DNA from: a virus
Virus record (IMG/VR): IMGVR_UViG_3300027747_003534
Location: 62,001 to 126,000 of that record
Reading direction: 5' to 3' (one strand)
Length of the DNA stretch: 64,000 nt
Within the stretch, counting starts at the first letter, position 1. Every line of letters begins with the position of its first letter. Both the position numbers and the translations under genes were made by a program. The notes under the pieces were generated by a model. The model had not been told where the DNA came from. It made no database searches and was given only the letters and a program-made list of their open reading frames with translations. Shown here piece by piece: positions 29,116 through 36,667 of this stretch.

Positions 29116-29573
29116 TAAACTCCACATACTGCGAACTAAAACCATTAAATAGTTATTATAATAATAAACCATTATATAAGTGTGACTATTGTGGACTAAC
29201 TGTTGGGTTAGAGAATCCAGAAACACAAATCTTATGTTTCAAAAAAATGGAGGATATATCTACCTTAATACATAATGTTCATAATAATCAAAATAAAAAT
29301 GATATTTTTCATATTGATGATAAAGGATCTTTAAAGGATAGTATTTTAGAAAAAATTGAAAAAACCTCTCTGGTAAAGGAAAATGACAAGAATATTTGTT
29401 CACAGGAACAAATTGAGCAGCGACTGAGCATTTGTAAAGGGTGTGAATATTATAGGGATGACTCTTGTTTATTATGTGGCTGTGTCGTTGTTAGAGACTC
29501 AAACTATCAAAACAAATTAGCCCATAAGGATCAAAAATGTCCGGCAGATAAGTGGGGCGTTATCGTAGATTAG
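29112..29573 (+). CDS. Small zinc-binding phage protein
   Basis: 153 residues. An N-terminal CDYCG-type knuckle (residues 24-28) is followed by a Lys/Asp-rich linker. The C-terminal third has the pattern RLSICKGCEYY, then CLLCGCVV, then KCPADKWG, which is a small domain seen in many phage genomes near tail genes. The four to six cysteines plausibly hold one or two zinc ions. It is the last gene of the plus-strand block and its stop codon overlaps the stop codon of the convergent gene. Function is not known; a virion assembly or host-interaction role is a guess. Confidence 0.6.
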   Translation: MINSTYCELKPLNSYYNNKPLYKCDYCGLTVGLENPETQILCFKKMEDISTLIHNVHNNQNKNDIFHIDDKGSLKDSILEKIEKTSLVKENDKNICSQEQIEQRLSICKGCEYYRDDSCLLCGCVVVRDSNYQNKLAHKDQKCPADKWGVIVD

Positions 29574-30517
29574 TTTTCAAACTTAAATCTAGATATTTCC
29601 TGCGGGCTTTGATATAATATTGCTAAGCATTTTATTTCTTCAAATTTATTTCCTATTTTTAGCCTGACCAGAACAGGAACTCTATTATTGCCTGTCCAAG
29701 ATCTATAAAAATGCACATATACAGTAAAAAAACCATTTGGAGCATATCCTTTGGGCCAGAATATATTTTCTACAGGGTTATTTACTAACATGCCACCATT
29801 AGCATTTCTATCCACATCTAACATACCATTAGATATTCTGCCAATTCTATTAGTCCAATTTATATTGTCTGTAGATCCATTTCCTGGAGTATATACAACA
29901 TGTAAATCTATATCATCTGTGGTATTCCACATTATAGATATTTGAACATCTCCAGTCTTAGCACCAGCGCCAGCCAGTCTTCTGCTAAATTCATCTCCAA
30001 TACCAGCATTATTTTCTGCTAATGAAGTATTTATTGAAGTTCTAATATTATCAATAAGATTATTTATATTACCAGAAGAATTTGTCTCTACAAAATCATC
30101 ATCATTTTTATCAGATCCAGGCCCCACAAAACTTAAAAGATCTTTTTCATGTATCTCTGGCTCTGCACTATTATTCTCACTAGTTTCTTCCAGATTAACA
30201 GACAAGTCAACTAAATTAGTAGATGTTATTTTATTGACGTCTATTTTCTCATATTCTTCAACTAAACTTACTTTTTCTTTAACTATCTCTATAGGATCTC
30301 TAATTTTGTCTAAAGAAACAATTTCATTATCATTATTCGAGGTGAAAGATAGTACTATCTTAATAGGCTTGGTTATGTTATCTGTACTAGTTATTAATGA
30401 TAGAATTAATAGTAAAATAGTATGATACAGTGTACTTTGCCACAGACCACACTCATAGCCATATATTATGCTTCGATTCCAACCCGTTATGTTTTTTCCG
30501 CATTGTTTTTTTGCCAT
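29570..30517 (-). CDS. Membrane-anchored protein with YfaP/DUF2135-like domain
   Basis: 315 residues from the ATG at 30517; a TTG nine bases upstream is in frame. Residues about 27-44 form one hydrophobic segment, followed by an acidic, low-complexity linker of about 120 residues. The C-terminal half has the pattern of the YfaP/DUF2135 beta-sandwich family: ISIMWNTTDDIDLHVV, LDVDRNANGG, then PVENIFWP and a YVHFY strand. From memory, this combination of N-terminal anchor and domain is frequent in Planctomycetes. In the virus it could act at the host envelope, for example in lysis or receptor masking, but that is inference. It is the last gene of the minus-strand block; its start overlaps the preceding gene. 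Confidence 0.6.
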   Translation of the reverse strand: MAKKQCGKNITGWNRSIIYGYECGLWQSTLYHTILLLILSLITSTDNITKPIKIVLSFTSNNDNEIVSLDKIRDPIEIVKEKVSLVEEYEKIDVNKITSTNLVDLSVNLEETSENNSAEPEIHEKDLLSFVGPGSDKNDDDFVETNSSGNINNLIDNIRTSINTSLAENNAGIGDEFSRRLAGAGAKTGDVQISIMWNTTDDIDLHVVYTPGNGSTDNINWTNRIGRISNGMLDVDRNANGGMLVNNPVENIFWPKGYAPNGFFTVYVHFYRSWTGNNRVPVLVRLKIGNKFEEIKCLAILYQSPQEISRFKFEN

Positions 30518-30819
30518 TTGTGCCAACCGTTATTTGGTAACCAATTATTTTCATCGTCTTTTCTTTTTGGGAAAAGTGTGCCACCCTTTTTATGCTGACC
30601 AAATGCCAGCACCGCACCACAATCATTGCATCTCAATTCATAGTAGTCATTACTATCAACATTTCTCACAATAAATCTTAAATTATCCTTTTTACATGAC
30701 CCGCATTTATCCTCAGAAAAAATTTCCTGTATTATAGCTAATTCTTTAAATACTTCTTTTTGTCCAGAGCCCTCTAATTCAAATTGAAGCTTATCACTAG
30801 CCTTGTATGTTATTTTCAT
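30487..30819 (-). CDS. Zinc-ribbon protein of phage recombination clusters
   Basis: 110 residues. The pattern CGSCKKDN and, about 30 residues later, YELRCNDCGAVLAFGQ forms a four-cysteine zinc ribbon, followed by a basic segment KKGGTLFPKRK and a Trp-rich end. I recognise this as a conserved small phage protein that tends to sit beside single-strand annealing protein genes, as here. It begins four bases after the stop of the Rad52-like gene. The zinc ribbon and basic tail suggest nucleic-acid binding. No enzymatic role can be claimed. Confidence 0.6.
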   Translation of the reverse strand: MKITYKASDKLQFELEGSGQKEVFKELAIIQEIFSEDKCGSCKKDNLRFIVRNVDSNDYYELRCNDCGAVLAFGQHKKGGTLFPKRKDDENNWLPNNGWHKWQKNNAEKT

Positions 30820-30822
30820 AAA

Positions 30823-31512
30823 TTATTTCCACTTATTATCATAGCCCATTAAATCTTGAGGAATGCTTGACATATCTTGTTGATAAGATGTCAATTGCTG
30901 AATTACTTTCACAGCATCCTCATGACTTATATTATATACGTTAGCTTCTGATACGTCAAGCGATTTTATTAAAGAAATCACATTAATATTTAGTCTTTGA
31001 GCAATTACATCAATAAAATTTACTTGATTGATACTGATCTTTGATACAGAATCGGAGTCTGGGTGGTCGTCTACATTTGCTGCTAACTCTTCTGCTGCTA
31101 CCACTTTACGAAGTTTTAATGCTCTTCTTAAGGCCCTACCCTCAGCCCTAGTCTCTGCAACAGCAACGGGATAATTACGATATATCTTATCACAATTGCC
31201 CCAAAAAACATCAGCAGCACCACTCACTGTAATACCAATATCGGTTTGATCTATAAGATAAACCAGAGTATGAACTACTGTTGCTCTTTTCTCATTATCT
31301 GGAGACGGAGACTGAACAACATCACTAGTGGATTGAATCATTCTGCAATTTAAAGCTTTTTCAAATATCCTACGTAATCCGTCTGTTGTTGGATTTCCTG
31401 CTATTTTTTCATCATCACAAAGCATACTCAAAACATGATCTGTCCACCCGGTATCGTTAGGTGATACAGGCTTCTGTTCTTCAGTTTCGGGAGTTTTCTT
31501 TTCCTTGACCAT
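30823..31512 (-). CDS. Putative Rad52-like single-strand annealing protein
   Basis: 229 residues from the ATG at 31512, chosen because GAGGA lies eight bases upstream; a TTG at 31527 would overlap the previous gene further. The central segment YPVAVAETRAEGRALRRALK followed by LRKVVAAEEL is the recognisable signature of phage Rad52-type annealing proteins. The first half contains the beta-rich part including VVHTLVYLID, and the C-terminal 70 residues are helical and may bind partners. Known for the family: it anneals complementary single strands in phage recombination. The zinc-ribbon partner downstream and nuclease upstream fit a recombination module. Confidence 0.55.
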   Translation of the reverse strand: MVKEKKTPETEEQKPVSPNDTGWTDHVLSMLCDDEKIAGNPTTDGLRRIFEKALNCRMIQSTSDVVQSPSPDNEKRATVVHTLVYLIDQTDIGITVSGAADVFWGNCDKIYRNYPVAVAETRAEGRALRRALKLRKVVAAEELAANVDDHPDSDSVSKISINQVNFIDVIAQRLNINVISLIKSLDVSEANVYNISHEDAVKVIQQLTSYQQDMSSIPQDLMGYDNKWK

Positions 31513-31513
31513 T

Positions 31514-32305
31514 TCAGTTGTCCTCAATTTCTATTAGTGTATGTTTTTTAAAAGTTTGATCTGTTATAATGATTAATAGTTTCTCATATATAGATAATGC
31601 TCTGGCTGTTGAAAAATCTTTTGTTTGCTTGATCCTAATTAAACTTAATCCCTTGCCTGTTAGTAGCCCATTTTTCTTTTCATCATACTTCTTATTTCTG
31701 TCTAAAGCTTCTTGGCCCCATATTGGAGAAAAATGAGAAGGACCATCAACCTCTATCGCTAGATTCATTGTAGGCAGGAACAGGTCTATTTGCAACTTGG
31801 TATTTGATAACATTTGCTCTTTGTGAAAATCAATTCTGTAACCATCTTGCAAGAGCTTATTGAGTAAAAATTTTTCTAACTTAGAACCAGTTTTACTACT
31901 AAGTCTAGCTGCTTCATTAGCTGATTTGAGTATTCCTGATTTTATCTCTTCATTCATTGTTTGCCAATTATCCCTGCTCTTATCTTTTCTTATTTTAAGT
32001 TCTTCTTCAGATAGCTCGTCCCATGATTGCATAACTCCTCGACCTATCTTTTCTTTAACTTCTGTTGGTCTACTTGTTCCCTTTGTTGGATGCTTATGCT
32101 TTCCTGTATTCAATGCATTTTTTTGAGCTTGGCTTTTATCTCTGATTTTTATATTAAATTTTTTTGCATCTCTTCTGAGCTTATTTGCATAAGTTCCATA
32201 TTTTTCTGCAATATCTTGGAAACTTAATTTTTTTTCTAAATATAAAGTATCTAATATATGTTTTTTTTGGGAATCATTTAAATTCTCATAATTTATTGAC
32301 GACAT
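31514..32305 (-). CDS. PD-(D/E)XK endonuclease, Vsr/DUF559-like, with N-terminal DNA-binding region
   Basis: 263 residues. Residues 1-60 look like a helix-turn-helix (LSFQDIAEKYGTYANKLRRD). A basic linker with repeated Lys/Arg follows. The C-terminal 110 residues carry the nuclease pattern: E in KLEKFLLNKL, then IDLFLP, then LAIEVDGPSH and a C-terminal RIKQ strand. This matches the Vsr/DUF559 fold, where the Asp, Glu/Asp and His coordinate metal. The architecture (DNA-binding module plus EDxHD-like nuclease) resembles freestanding homing endonucleases of phages. An AAGGAAA ribosome site precedes the ATG, and it overlaps its upstream neighbour by 20 bases. Confidence 0.6.
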   Translation of the reverse strand: MSSINYENLNDSQKKHILDTLYLEKKLSFQDIAEKYGTYANKLRRDAKKFNIKIRDKSQAQKNALNTGKHKHPTKGTSRPTEVKEKIGRGVMQSWDELSEEELKIRKDKSRDNWQTMNEEIKSGILKSANEAARLSSKTGSKLEKFLLNKLLQDGYRIDFHKEQMLSNTKLQIDLFLPTMNLAIEVDGPSHFSPIWGQEALDRNKKYDEKKNGLLTGKGLSLIRIKQTKDFSTARALSIYEKLLIIITDQTFKKHTLIEIEDN

Positions 32306-32750
32306 TATTAATTTCCTTACCGTTGATTTGATCTAATAGATATAGTGGCTGTTTCCAACAAATCTCACATAAGTTATATGCATCTTTATTGTCTGTTATA
32401 ATTTCAATATTGTCTTTCATATAAATATTTTTCCAAAAAGAATACGGCAAAGCTAGCTTCTTGGACCATTCTGCTTCTGGAGTATATAAAATTTGCTTTT
32501 TGGGAGCTGGAAATGTTTGAGTCAACATTGCGCTACGAACATCAAATATAAATAATAAACCAGTAAAATATTTAGCCTGTTGTATATGCAAAGTATAATA
32601 TTTTTTTGTATCAATTTTAGCAAATTGATTATTAAAAAGAACTACATTATAGTAGGGATTTAATGAACAAAATTCATTTATGCTTTTTAAGATAGTATCT
32701 TGTTTTTCGTTATCTGACGCTATGTCCAAAAGGTAAAAGCCGATATCCAT
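32286..32750 (-). CDS. Hypothetical protein in glycosyltransferase cluster
   Basis: 154 residues with alternating hydrophobic strands and helices (MDIGFYLLDIA, YNVVLFNN, LLFIFDVRSAM), suggesting an alpha/beta fold. No catalytic motif could be named. Two cysteines near the end (LCEIC) are isolated. It lies between a GT-B-like gene and the nuclease gene, overlapping the latter, and so is transcribed with the glycosyltransferase run. Function unknown. Confidence 0.55.
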   Translation of the reverse strand: MDIGFYLLDIASDNEKQDTILKSINEFCSLNPYYNVVLFNNQFAKIDTKKYYTLHIQQAKYFTGLLFIFDVRSAMLTQTFPAPKKQILYTPEAEWSKKLALPYSFWKNIYMKDNIEIITDNKDAYNLCEICWKQPLYLLDQINGKEINNVVNKL

Positions 32751-32762
32751 AGATTTAAATTC

Positions 32763-33530
32763 CTATAAAGTTGGTAAAAATATTTCTTTTACAAATGAGG
32801 AGTACGATTTATTTTCATAAACACTTTTTGATCTTAATAAATTATTGCTAATAATTTCTTGTATATTTTCTCCATTTTCTAGTATATCTATTCCACATAC
32901 GCTAGCTTCTAGAGAAAAACTATTATCTATATCTATCAATTTACTAAAGACATTTAATACTTTACAAGAATCTTCTGGAGTTAGCATCCCAACATTCTGC
33001 TCATTTTTAAATGTTGGAGAATTAAAAAGCACTAGCGGCAGATTAGTTTTTGGATATAAAACTTCAGATAATAAAGCATGATTTTTTTCATCATCTAACG
33101 ATAAATAAATAGCAATTTTATTATTTCTTGACTGATTTAAGTTTTTGTATATATCATCATCATATAATGATTCATAACTAATCCATTTTTCAGGAGTTTT
33201 CTCTGGAAACCATTCTATTTTTGAAACAACGGTAATGTTCGTAGAATTCCAAAAGTCAATAATCTTTGTATTAACTATAAGATTATTAGCAAAAATAAAT
33301 ATTCTGATTTTATTGTGATATTCTGTTATATAGTCGTGAAATTCTTGTGTATATTCACTAGAAGGAAATATAAGAATGTCAGGTTCAGCTTTATGGCTGG
33401 TGTCAAATAACACGCCATGAAGTGAGTTTCCTATTAGTTGAAATTTTTCATTATCATTATTTTTAACTAATGACCTAATAAAAGATTTGTAAGAGTTTTC
33501 GTCAGATAAATGCAATAATATTTTTTTCAT
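32763..33530 (-). CDS. Putative GT-B-fold-like protein, catalytically uncertain
   Basis: 255 residues. The C-terminal half contains LPLVLFNSPTFKNEQNVG, MLTPEDSCKVLN and a SLEASVCGIDILENGE segment, which resembles the nucleotide-sugar-binding half of GT-B glycosyltransferases, where a Glu-Ala-x-x-Cys/Ala-Gly stretch follows the binding loop. The N-terminal half is a plausible Rossmann-like region but lacks a clear Gly-rich loop. It overlaps the preceding gene by four bases (ATGA). It could be an inactive or regulatory relative of the intact transferases upstream. Confidence 0.4.
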   Translation of the reverse strand: MKKILLHLSDENSYKSFIRSLVKNNDNEKFQLIGNSLHGVLFDTSHKAEPDILIFPSSEYTQEFHDYITEYHNKIRIFIFANNLIVNTKIIDFWNSTNITVVSKIEWFPEKTPEKWISYESLYDDDIYKNLNQSRNNKIAIYLSLDDEKNHALLSEVLYPKTNLPLVLFNSPTFKNEQNVGMLTPEDSCKVLNVFSKLIDIDNSFSLEASVCGIDILENGENIQEIISNNLLRSKSVYENKSYSSFVKEIFLPTL

Positions 33531-34228
33531 ATTAATTCTTTTATTTTGTTTTTGTCCTTTAGTCCAGTTATAGTTATAAACGAATCATTTGGAATAACAA
33601 TATTTTTATATTTTACAATCTTTGAACTGACGGATTTGTTAATGATTTCAAACAAGAACATATTTTCATAAAATAAATTAATGTTTTTTTTAAATTGAAC
33701 AATATCATTTTTGGATAAATAGACGACATTAAACCACGCAAATGGTCCAACATCATAGAAAATATAATCTACCGCACCGTCCGAATCTATCACAGAACCG
33801 ATATATTTATTCTTAACGTCATTTTTTTTAATTTTTCGATTCAGAACCCAAGAGCTTTTAAAAGACGAGGCTGGCGCGATTTCTACATCTTTGAGTAGTA
33901 CGCCGTGATCCATTATGAACAATCCATCATATTTTGTTTCGTCAAAATTTGATAATATTAATTGCATAGCATATCCGTGATTAGCCGTTTCAAATTTATC
34001 GTTATATATTTTCCCAATATTTTTTGATAATTTTTTATACAGTTTTTCGTTTCCAAATCCAGATATAATATTTATTGATGGTTTATGAAATATTTTATTC
34101 AGACATTCTATTTGACACAAAATCAATTCTTTTGATGAGTTTGTTGCTTTTAATAATCCAATTGGCCCATAAGACTTCATCCCTTTGGTAATTTCATATG
34201 AGAGTATAAAACATTCAATATTAATCAT
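33527..34228 (-). CDS. Nucleotidyltransferase/GT-A-fold-like protein
   Basis: 233 residues. The layout follows sugar-nucleotidyltransferases: an N-terminal strand, SYGPIGLLKATNSSKELI where these enzymes have a Gly-rich loop and Pro-Lys, then CQIECLNKIF, INIISGFGNEKL, ANHGYAMQLIL and a strand LFIMDHGVLL in the place of the metal-binding Asp strand. The usual G-x-G-x-R signature is not intact, so activity is doubtful. It overlaps genes on both sides by four bases. The role may be supplying or sensing an activated sugar or cytidylyl group for the neighbouring transferases. Confidence 0.45.
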   Translation of the reverse strand: MINIECFILSYEITKGMKSYGPIGLLKATNSSKELILCQIECLNKIFHKPSINIISGFGNEKLYKKLSKNIGKIYNDKFETANHGYAMQLILSNFDETKYDGLFIMDHGVLLKDVEIAPASSFKSSWVLNRKIKKNDVKNKYIGSVIDSDGAVDYIFYDVGPFAWFNVVYLSKNDIVQFKKNINLFYENMFLFEIINKSVSSKIVKYKNIVIPNDSFITITGLKDKNKIKELI

Positions 34229-34641
34229 TTATTTTTTTCAATAACTGCTATTGTATTTAGATCTTCACTAATTATCTTAATAATCTTATAGTCTCTAATA
34301 CCGGCCATGATCTCCATGAAATCTGATTCTGTCCAAAAAGATTTAGATCCATAGATAATTTCTGAAAATTTATTACCATCTATATAATTAGACTTAATTC
34401 TAGATGCTAACAACATTAAATTCAAAAATTTTACAGTTATCTGACCACCGATTGTTAATTTCTTTAAGCACTCAATGAATACCGGGGTCCTATTATTTGC
34501 TTCTATCTTGTCTAAAGTTGTCAAAGTTATATTTTGAACATATCCATTTGTAATTGAGGACACATCTCCTACCGGAACATTGTTATATCCTTGTACAATA
34601 TCTTCTTTACCATCAACTACTATATTTATTTGTGCTATCAT
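34225..34641 (-). CDS. Short methyltransferase-like protein (probably degenerate)
   Basis: 138 residues. A segment PVGDVSSITNGYVQN followed by DKIEANNRTPVFIECLKKL and TIGGQITVKFLN looks like the second half of a class I SAM methyltransferase, where the post-motif region usually reads LKPGG. The N-terminal glycine-rich SAM loop is missing, so it would be a truncated relative or a partner subunit. The gene sits in a four-base-overlap chain with its neighbours. Assignment is by pattern only and is tentative. Confidence 0.35.
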   Translation of the reverse strand: MIAQINIVVDGKEDIVQGYNNVPVGDVSSITNGYVQNITLTTLDKIEANNRTPVFIECLKKLTIGGQITVKFLNLMLLASRIKSNYIDGNKFSEIIYGSKSFWTESDFMEIMAGIRDYKIIKIISEDLNTIAVIEKNK

Positions 34642-35552
34642 TTTACAAATGCCTCCTGATTAATTTGATTAATAAGCCTTATTATATTATTTGAGAAAAT
34701 GTCAAAACTATATATATTAGATACTATTTCTGATTTCTTTTCTATGCTCTCATCATTTTTTATGATTGTTGAAATATTCTCCAATATATCAGATGGAGAC
34801 TCTAAAAGATAGAGTCCAGGAATGTCATTGTAGTCATTATTTAGCATTTCTGTTTTAATTGTTGCCACCTTACATCCAGCAGAGATGGCGCAAAGCATAT
34901 TTATTACGTTATGATCTGCTAAATCTATGCATATATTATATTCATTTAGTTTCTCATTTATATCGCTCGTAGTCATGAAGCAAGTATCTAAAGAATCACA
35001 GGAGTATCCTTTTGACCTTAAAGCTGCCAGTAATTGCTGGTTGTGAATGGTCTTGTTAAAGTTTAATATCAATATATCTTTATCTCTATCTCTATTTATT
35101 ACTTTAAAAGATTTAGGGATACCATATTTTATAACCTCGGATCTTTGATTAAGTCCCCAAGAGATTTTAGAGTTTTCACTAAAAAAAACTTTTAGTTCTC
35201 TTTCTAGATTCTTATTTAATATTGAGGCATCTTCTTTTTTAATAAAATTAGGCCTATATGAATGTGTAAATATAATACTATTAATATGAAAATTTTGAAT
35301 GCTAGATGTTGAATGTCCAATAATATTATTTGTCAATGATAAATTATAATTATATAAACTCGTCATCTTCTCTGGAAGATCTATAACATTTGGCATTTCG
35401 TAATTATTTTGATTGCTATTAAATAAGTAATAATTATTTTCTAATTCAAATAAACTATGATCAAAAAGATTATTTTGTTGGTAATATACAATATTTTTTT
35501 TATCTTTTGAAAATTTTTGAAGTATATTTCCTACTGTGAAACTTAGATACAT
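34638..35552 (-). CDS. Putative glycosyltransferase-like protein
   Basis: 304 residues. A strand-helix pattern in the C-terminal half (DILILNFNKTIHNQQLLAAL, YNICIDLADHNVINMLCAIS, AGCKVATIKTEML) matches the acceptor or donor half of a GT-B fold, with CAISAGCKV in the position of the usual EA-x-A-x-G-x-P stretch. The N-terminal half is poorly conserved. It overlaps the GT4 gene upstream by ten bases and the next gene by four. No catalytic residues can be named. Confidence 0.45.
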   Translation of the reverse strand: MYLSFTVGNILQKFSKDKKNIVYYQQNNLFDHSLFELENNYYLFNSNQNNYEMPNVIDLPEKMTSLYNYNLSLTNNIIGHSTSSIQNFHINSIIFTHSYRPNFIKKEDASILNKNLERELKVFFSENSKISWGLNQRSEVIKYGIPKSFKVINRDRDKDILILNFNKTIHNQQLLAALRSKGYSCDSLDTCFMTTSDINEKLNEYNICIDLADHNVINMLCAISAGCKVATIKTEMLNNDYNDIPGLYLLESPSDILENISTIIKNDESIEKKSEIVSNIYSFDIFSNNIIRLINQINQEAFVK

Positions 35553-36667
35553 ATTTTTTTTCCTATGTTTTCATAGCTAAATTGATCCGTATTATTTCTT
35601 CCGATTTCTCGTTTTTGTTCTAGAGTCTTTCGGTCTTCTTTATGCATTTTATAAACTGTTTGCATTTTATTTATTAAGTCATACATATCAGGCCTATACC
35701 AATATTCATTAGCTGTATAAATATCAAAATCTTTGGACAATGGTCTGTTGTTCACATATACTGGTGTTCTATGACTCTTGATCAAGAAACCGTTATCATA
35801 ATTAATAAAGTCATTCATACCGGTATTATCTGTAACTATTGGGGTTTTACCTAAACACAAAGCTTCAGCAGCTGGGCGACAAAAGGCTTCACCATAAGAA
35901 GGAGCAATCAAACAATCGCAAGAATTATGTAATCCGATAACATCTTTATATGACAGCCTATCTGTAATAATAATTTCTTTTTTATATTTTGTTCTAATAT
36001 TTAATTTCTTTTTTATTGTTTCTATTTCATCTTCTATAATTTTATTACTATCATAGGGAGATATTCCTGGTATAGATGTTTTTAAAATCATAGATACTGG
36101 CTGATCTATATCAAAAGCCAAATTAAATGCAATAATTAAATCTTCAATATTTTTACGCTCTGTGTACTCACCAATAAAGTAAAACTTAAAAGTTTTATCA
36201 ATAATATTACTAAAGGCTAGTTTATGATCAGAATATTTTTTTATAAATTCTGTGTCTAATGGTTGAGATATAACTTTGATAGGCTTATTAACGCCTGACT
36301 TCATCAAACATTTCTTTTCTTGGCTACTGGGTACCCAAATTTCATCCATTCTATTCATATTGGATATGCATTCGGAATTAGATAAATTATTAGTTTCTAG
36401 TTCTGTTAATCCAATATTTTTTTTGTATCTGCCATCATAAAAAAAACAATGAGGTAATGTTTTTTCTATTACAACATCATAATTATCATAAATTGTATTT
36501 TCATATTTTAGTAGATCATTATCTAGTTCATCATTAGAACTTTGGGCTAAAAAGACTGGCCTTATAGTTAAATTTTTATACTGTGTAGCAAGTGACTTGA
36601 TATAATTTTTGGTTGCCGAACCCCAGCCATCGTTTTGTCTATATGGTCCTATAAATAGTATATTCAT
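35543..36667 (-). CDS. GT4-family glycosyltransferase
   Basis: 374 residues, usual for the family. The N-terminal strand NILFIGPYRQNDGWGSATKN has the expected Gly-rich acceptor loop. The C-terminal domain contains FYFIGEYTERKNIEDLIIAF (donor-side strand with Arg-Lys), IGLHNSCDCLIAPSYGEAF and RPAAEALCLGKTPIVTDNTG, the EX7E-type region of retaining GT-B enzymes. It should transfer a sugar from a nucleotide donor to an acceptor that cannot be deduced. It lies directly after the other GT4 gene with a four-base overlap. Confidence 0.85.
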   Translation of the reverse strand: MNILFIGPYRQNDGWGSATKNYIKSLATQYKNLTIRPVFLAQSSNDELDNDLLKYENTIYDNYDVVIEKTLPHCFFYDGRYKKNIGLTELETNNLSNSECISNMNRMDEIWVPSSQEKKCLMKSGVNKPIKVISQPLDTEFIKKYSDHKLAFSNIIDKTFKFYFIGEYTERKNIEDLIIAFNLAFDIDQPVSMILKTSIPGISPYDSNKIIEDEIETIKKKLNIRTKYKKEIIITDRLSYKDVIGLHNSCDCLIAPSYGEAFCRPAAEALCLGKTPIVTDNTGMNDFINYDNGFLIKSHRTPVYVNNRPLSKDFDIYTANEYWYRPDMYDLINKMQTVYKMHKEDRKTLEQKREIGRNNTDQFSYENIGKKICI

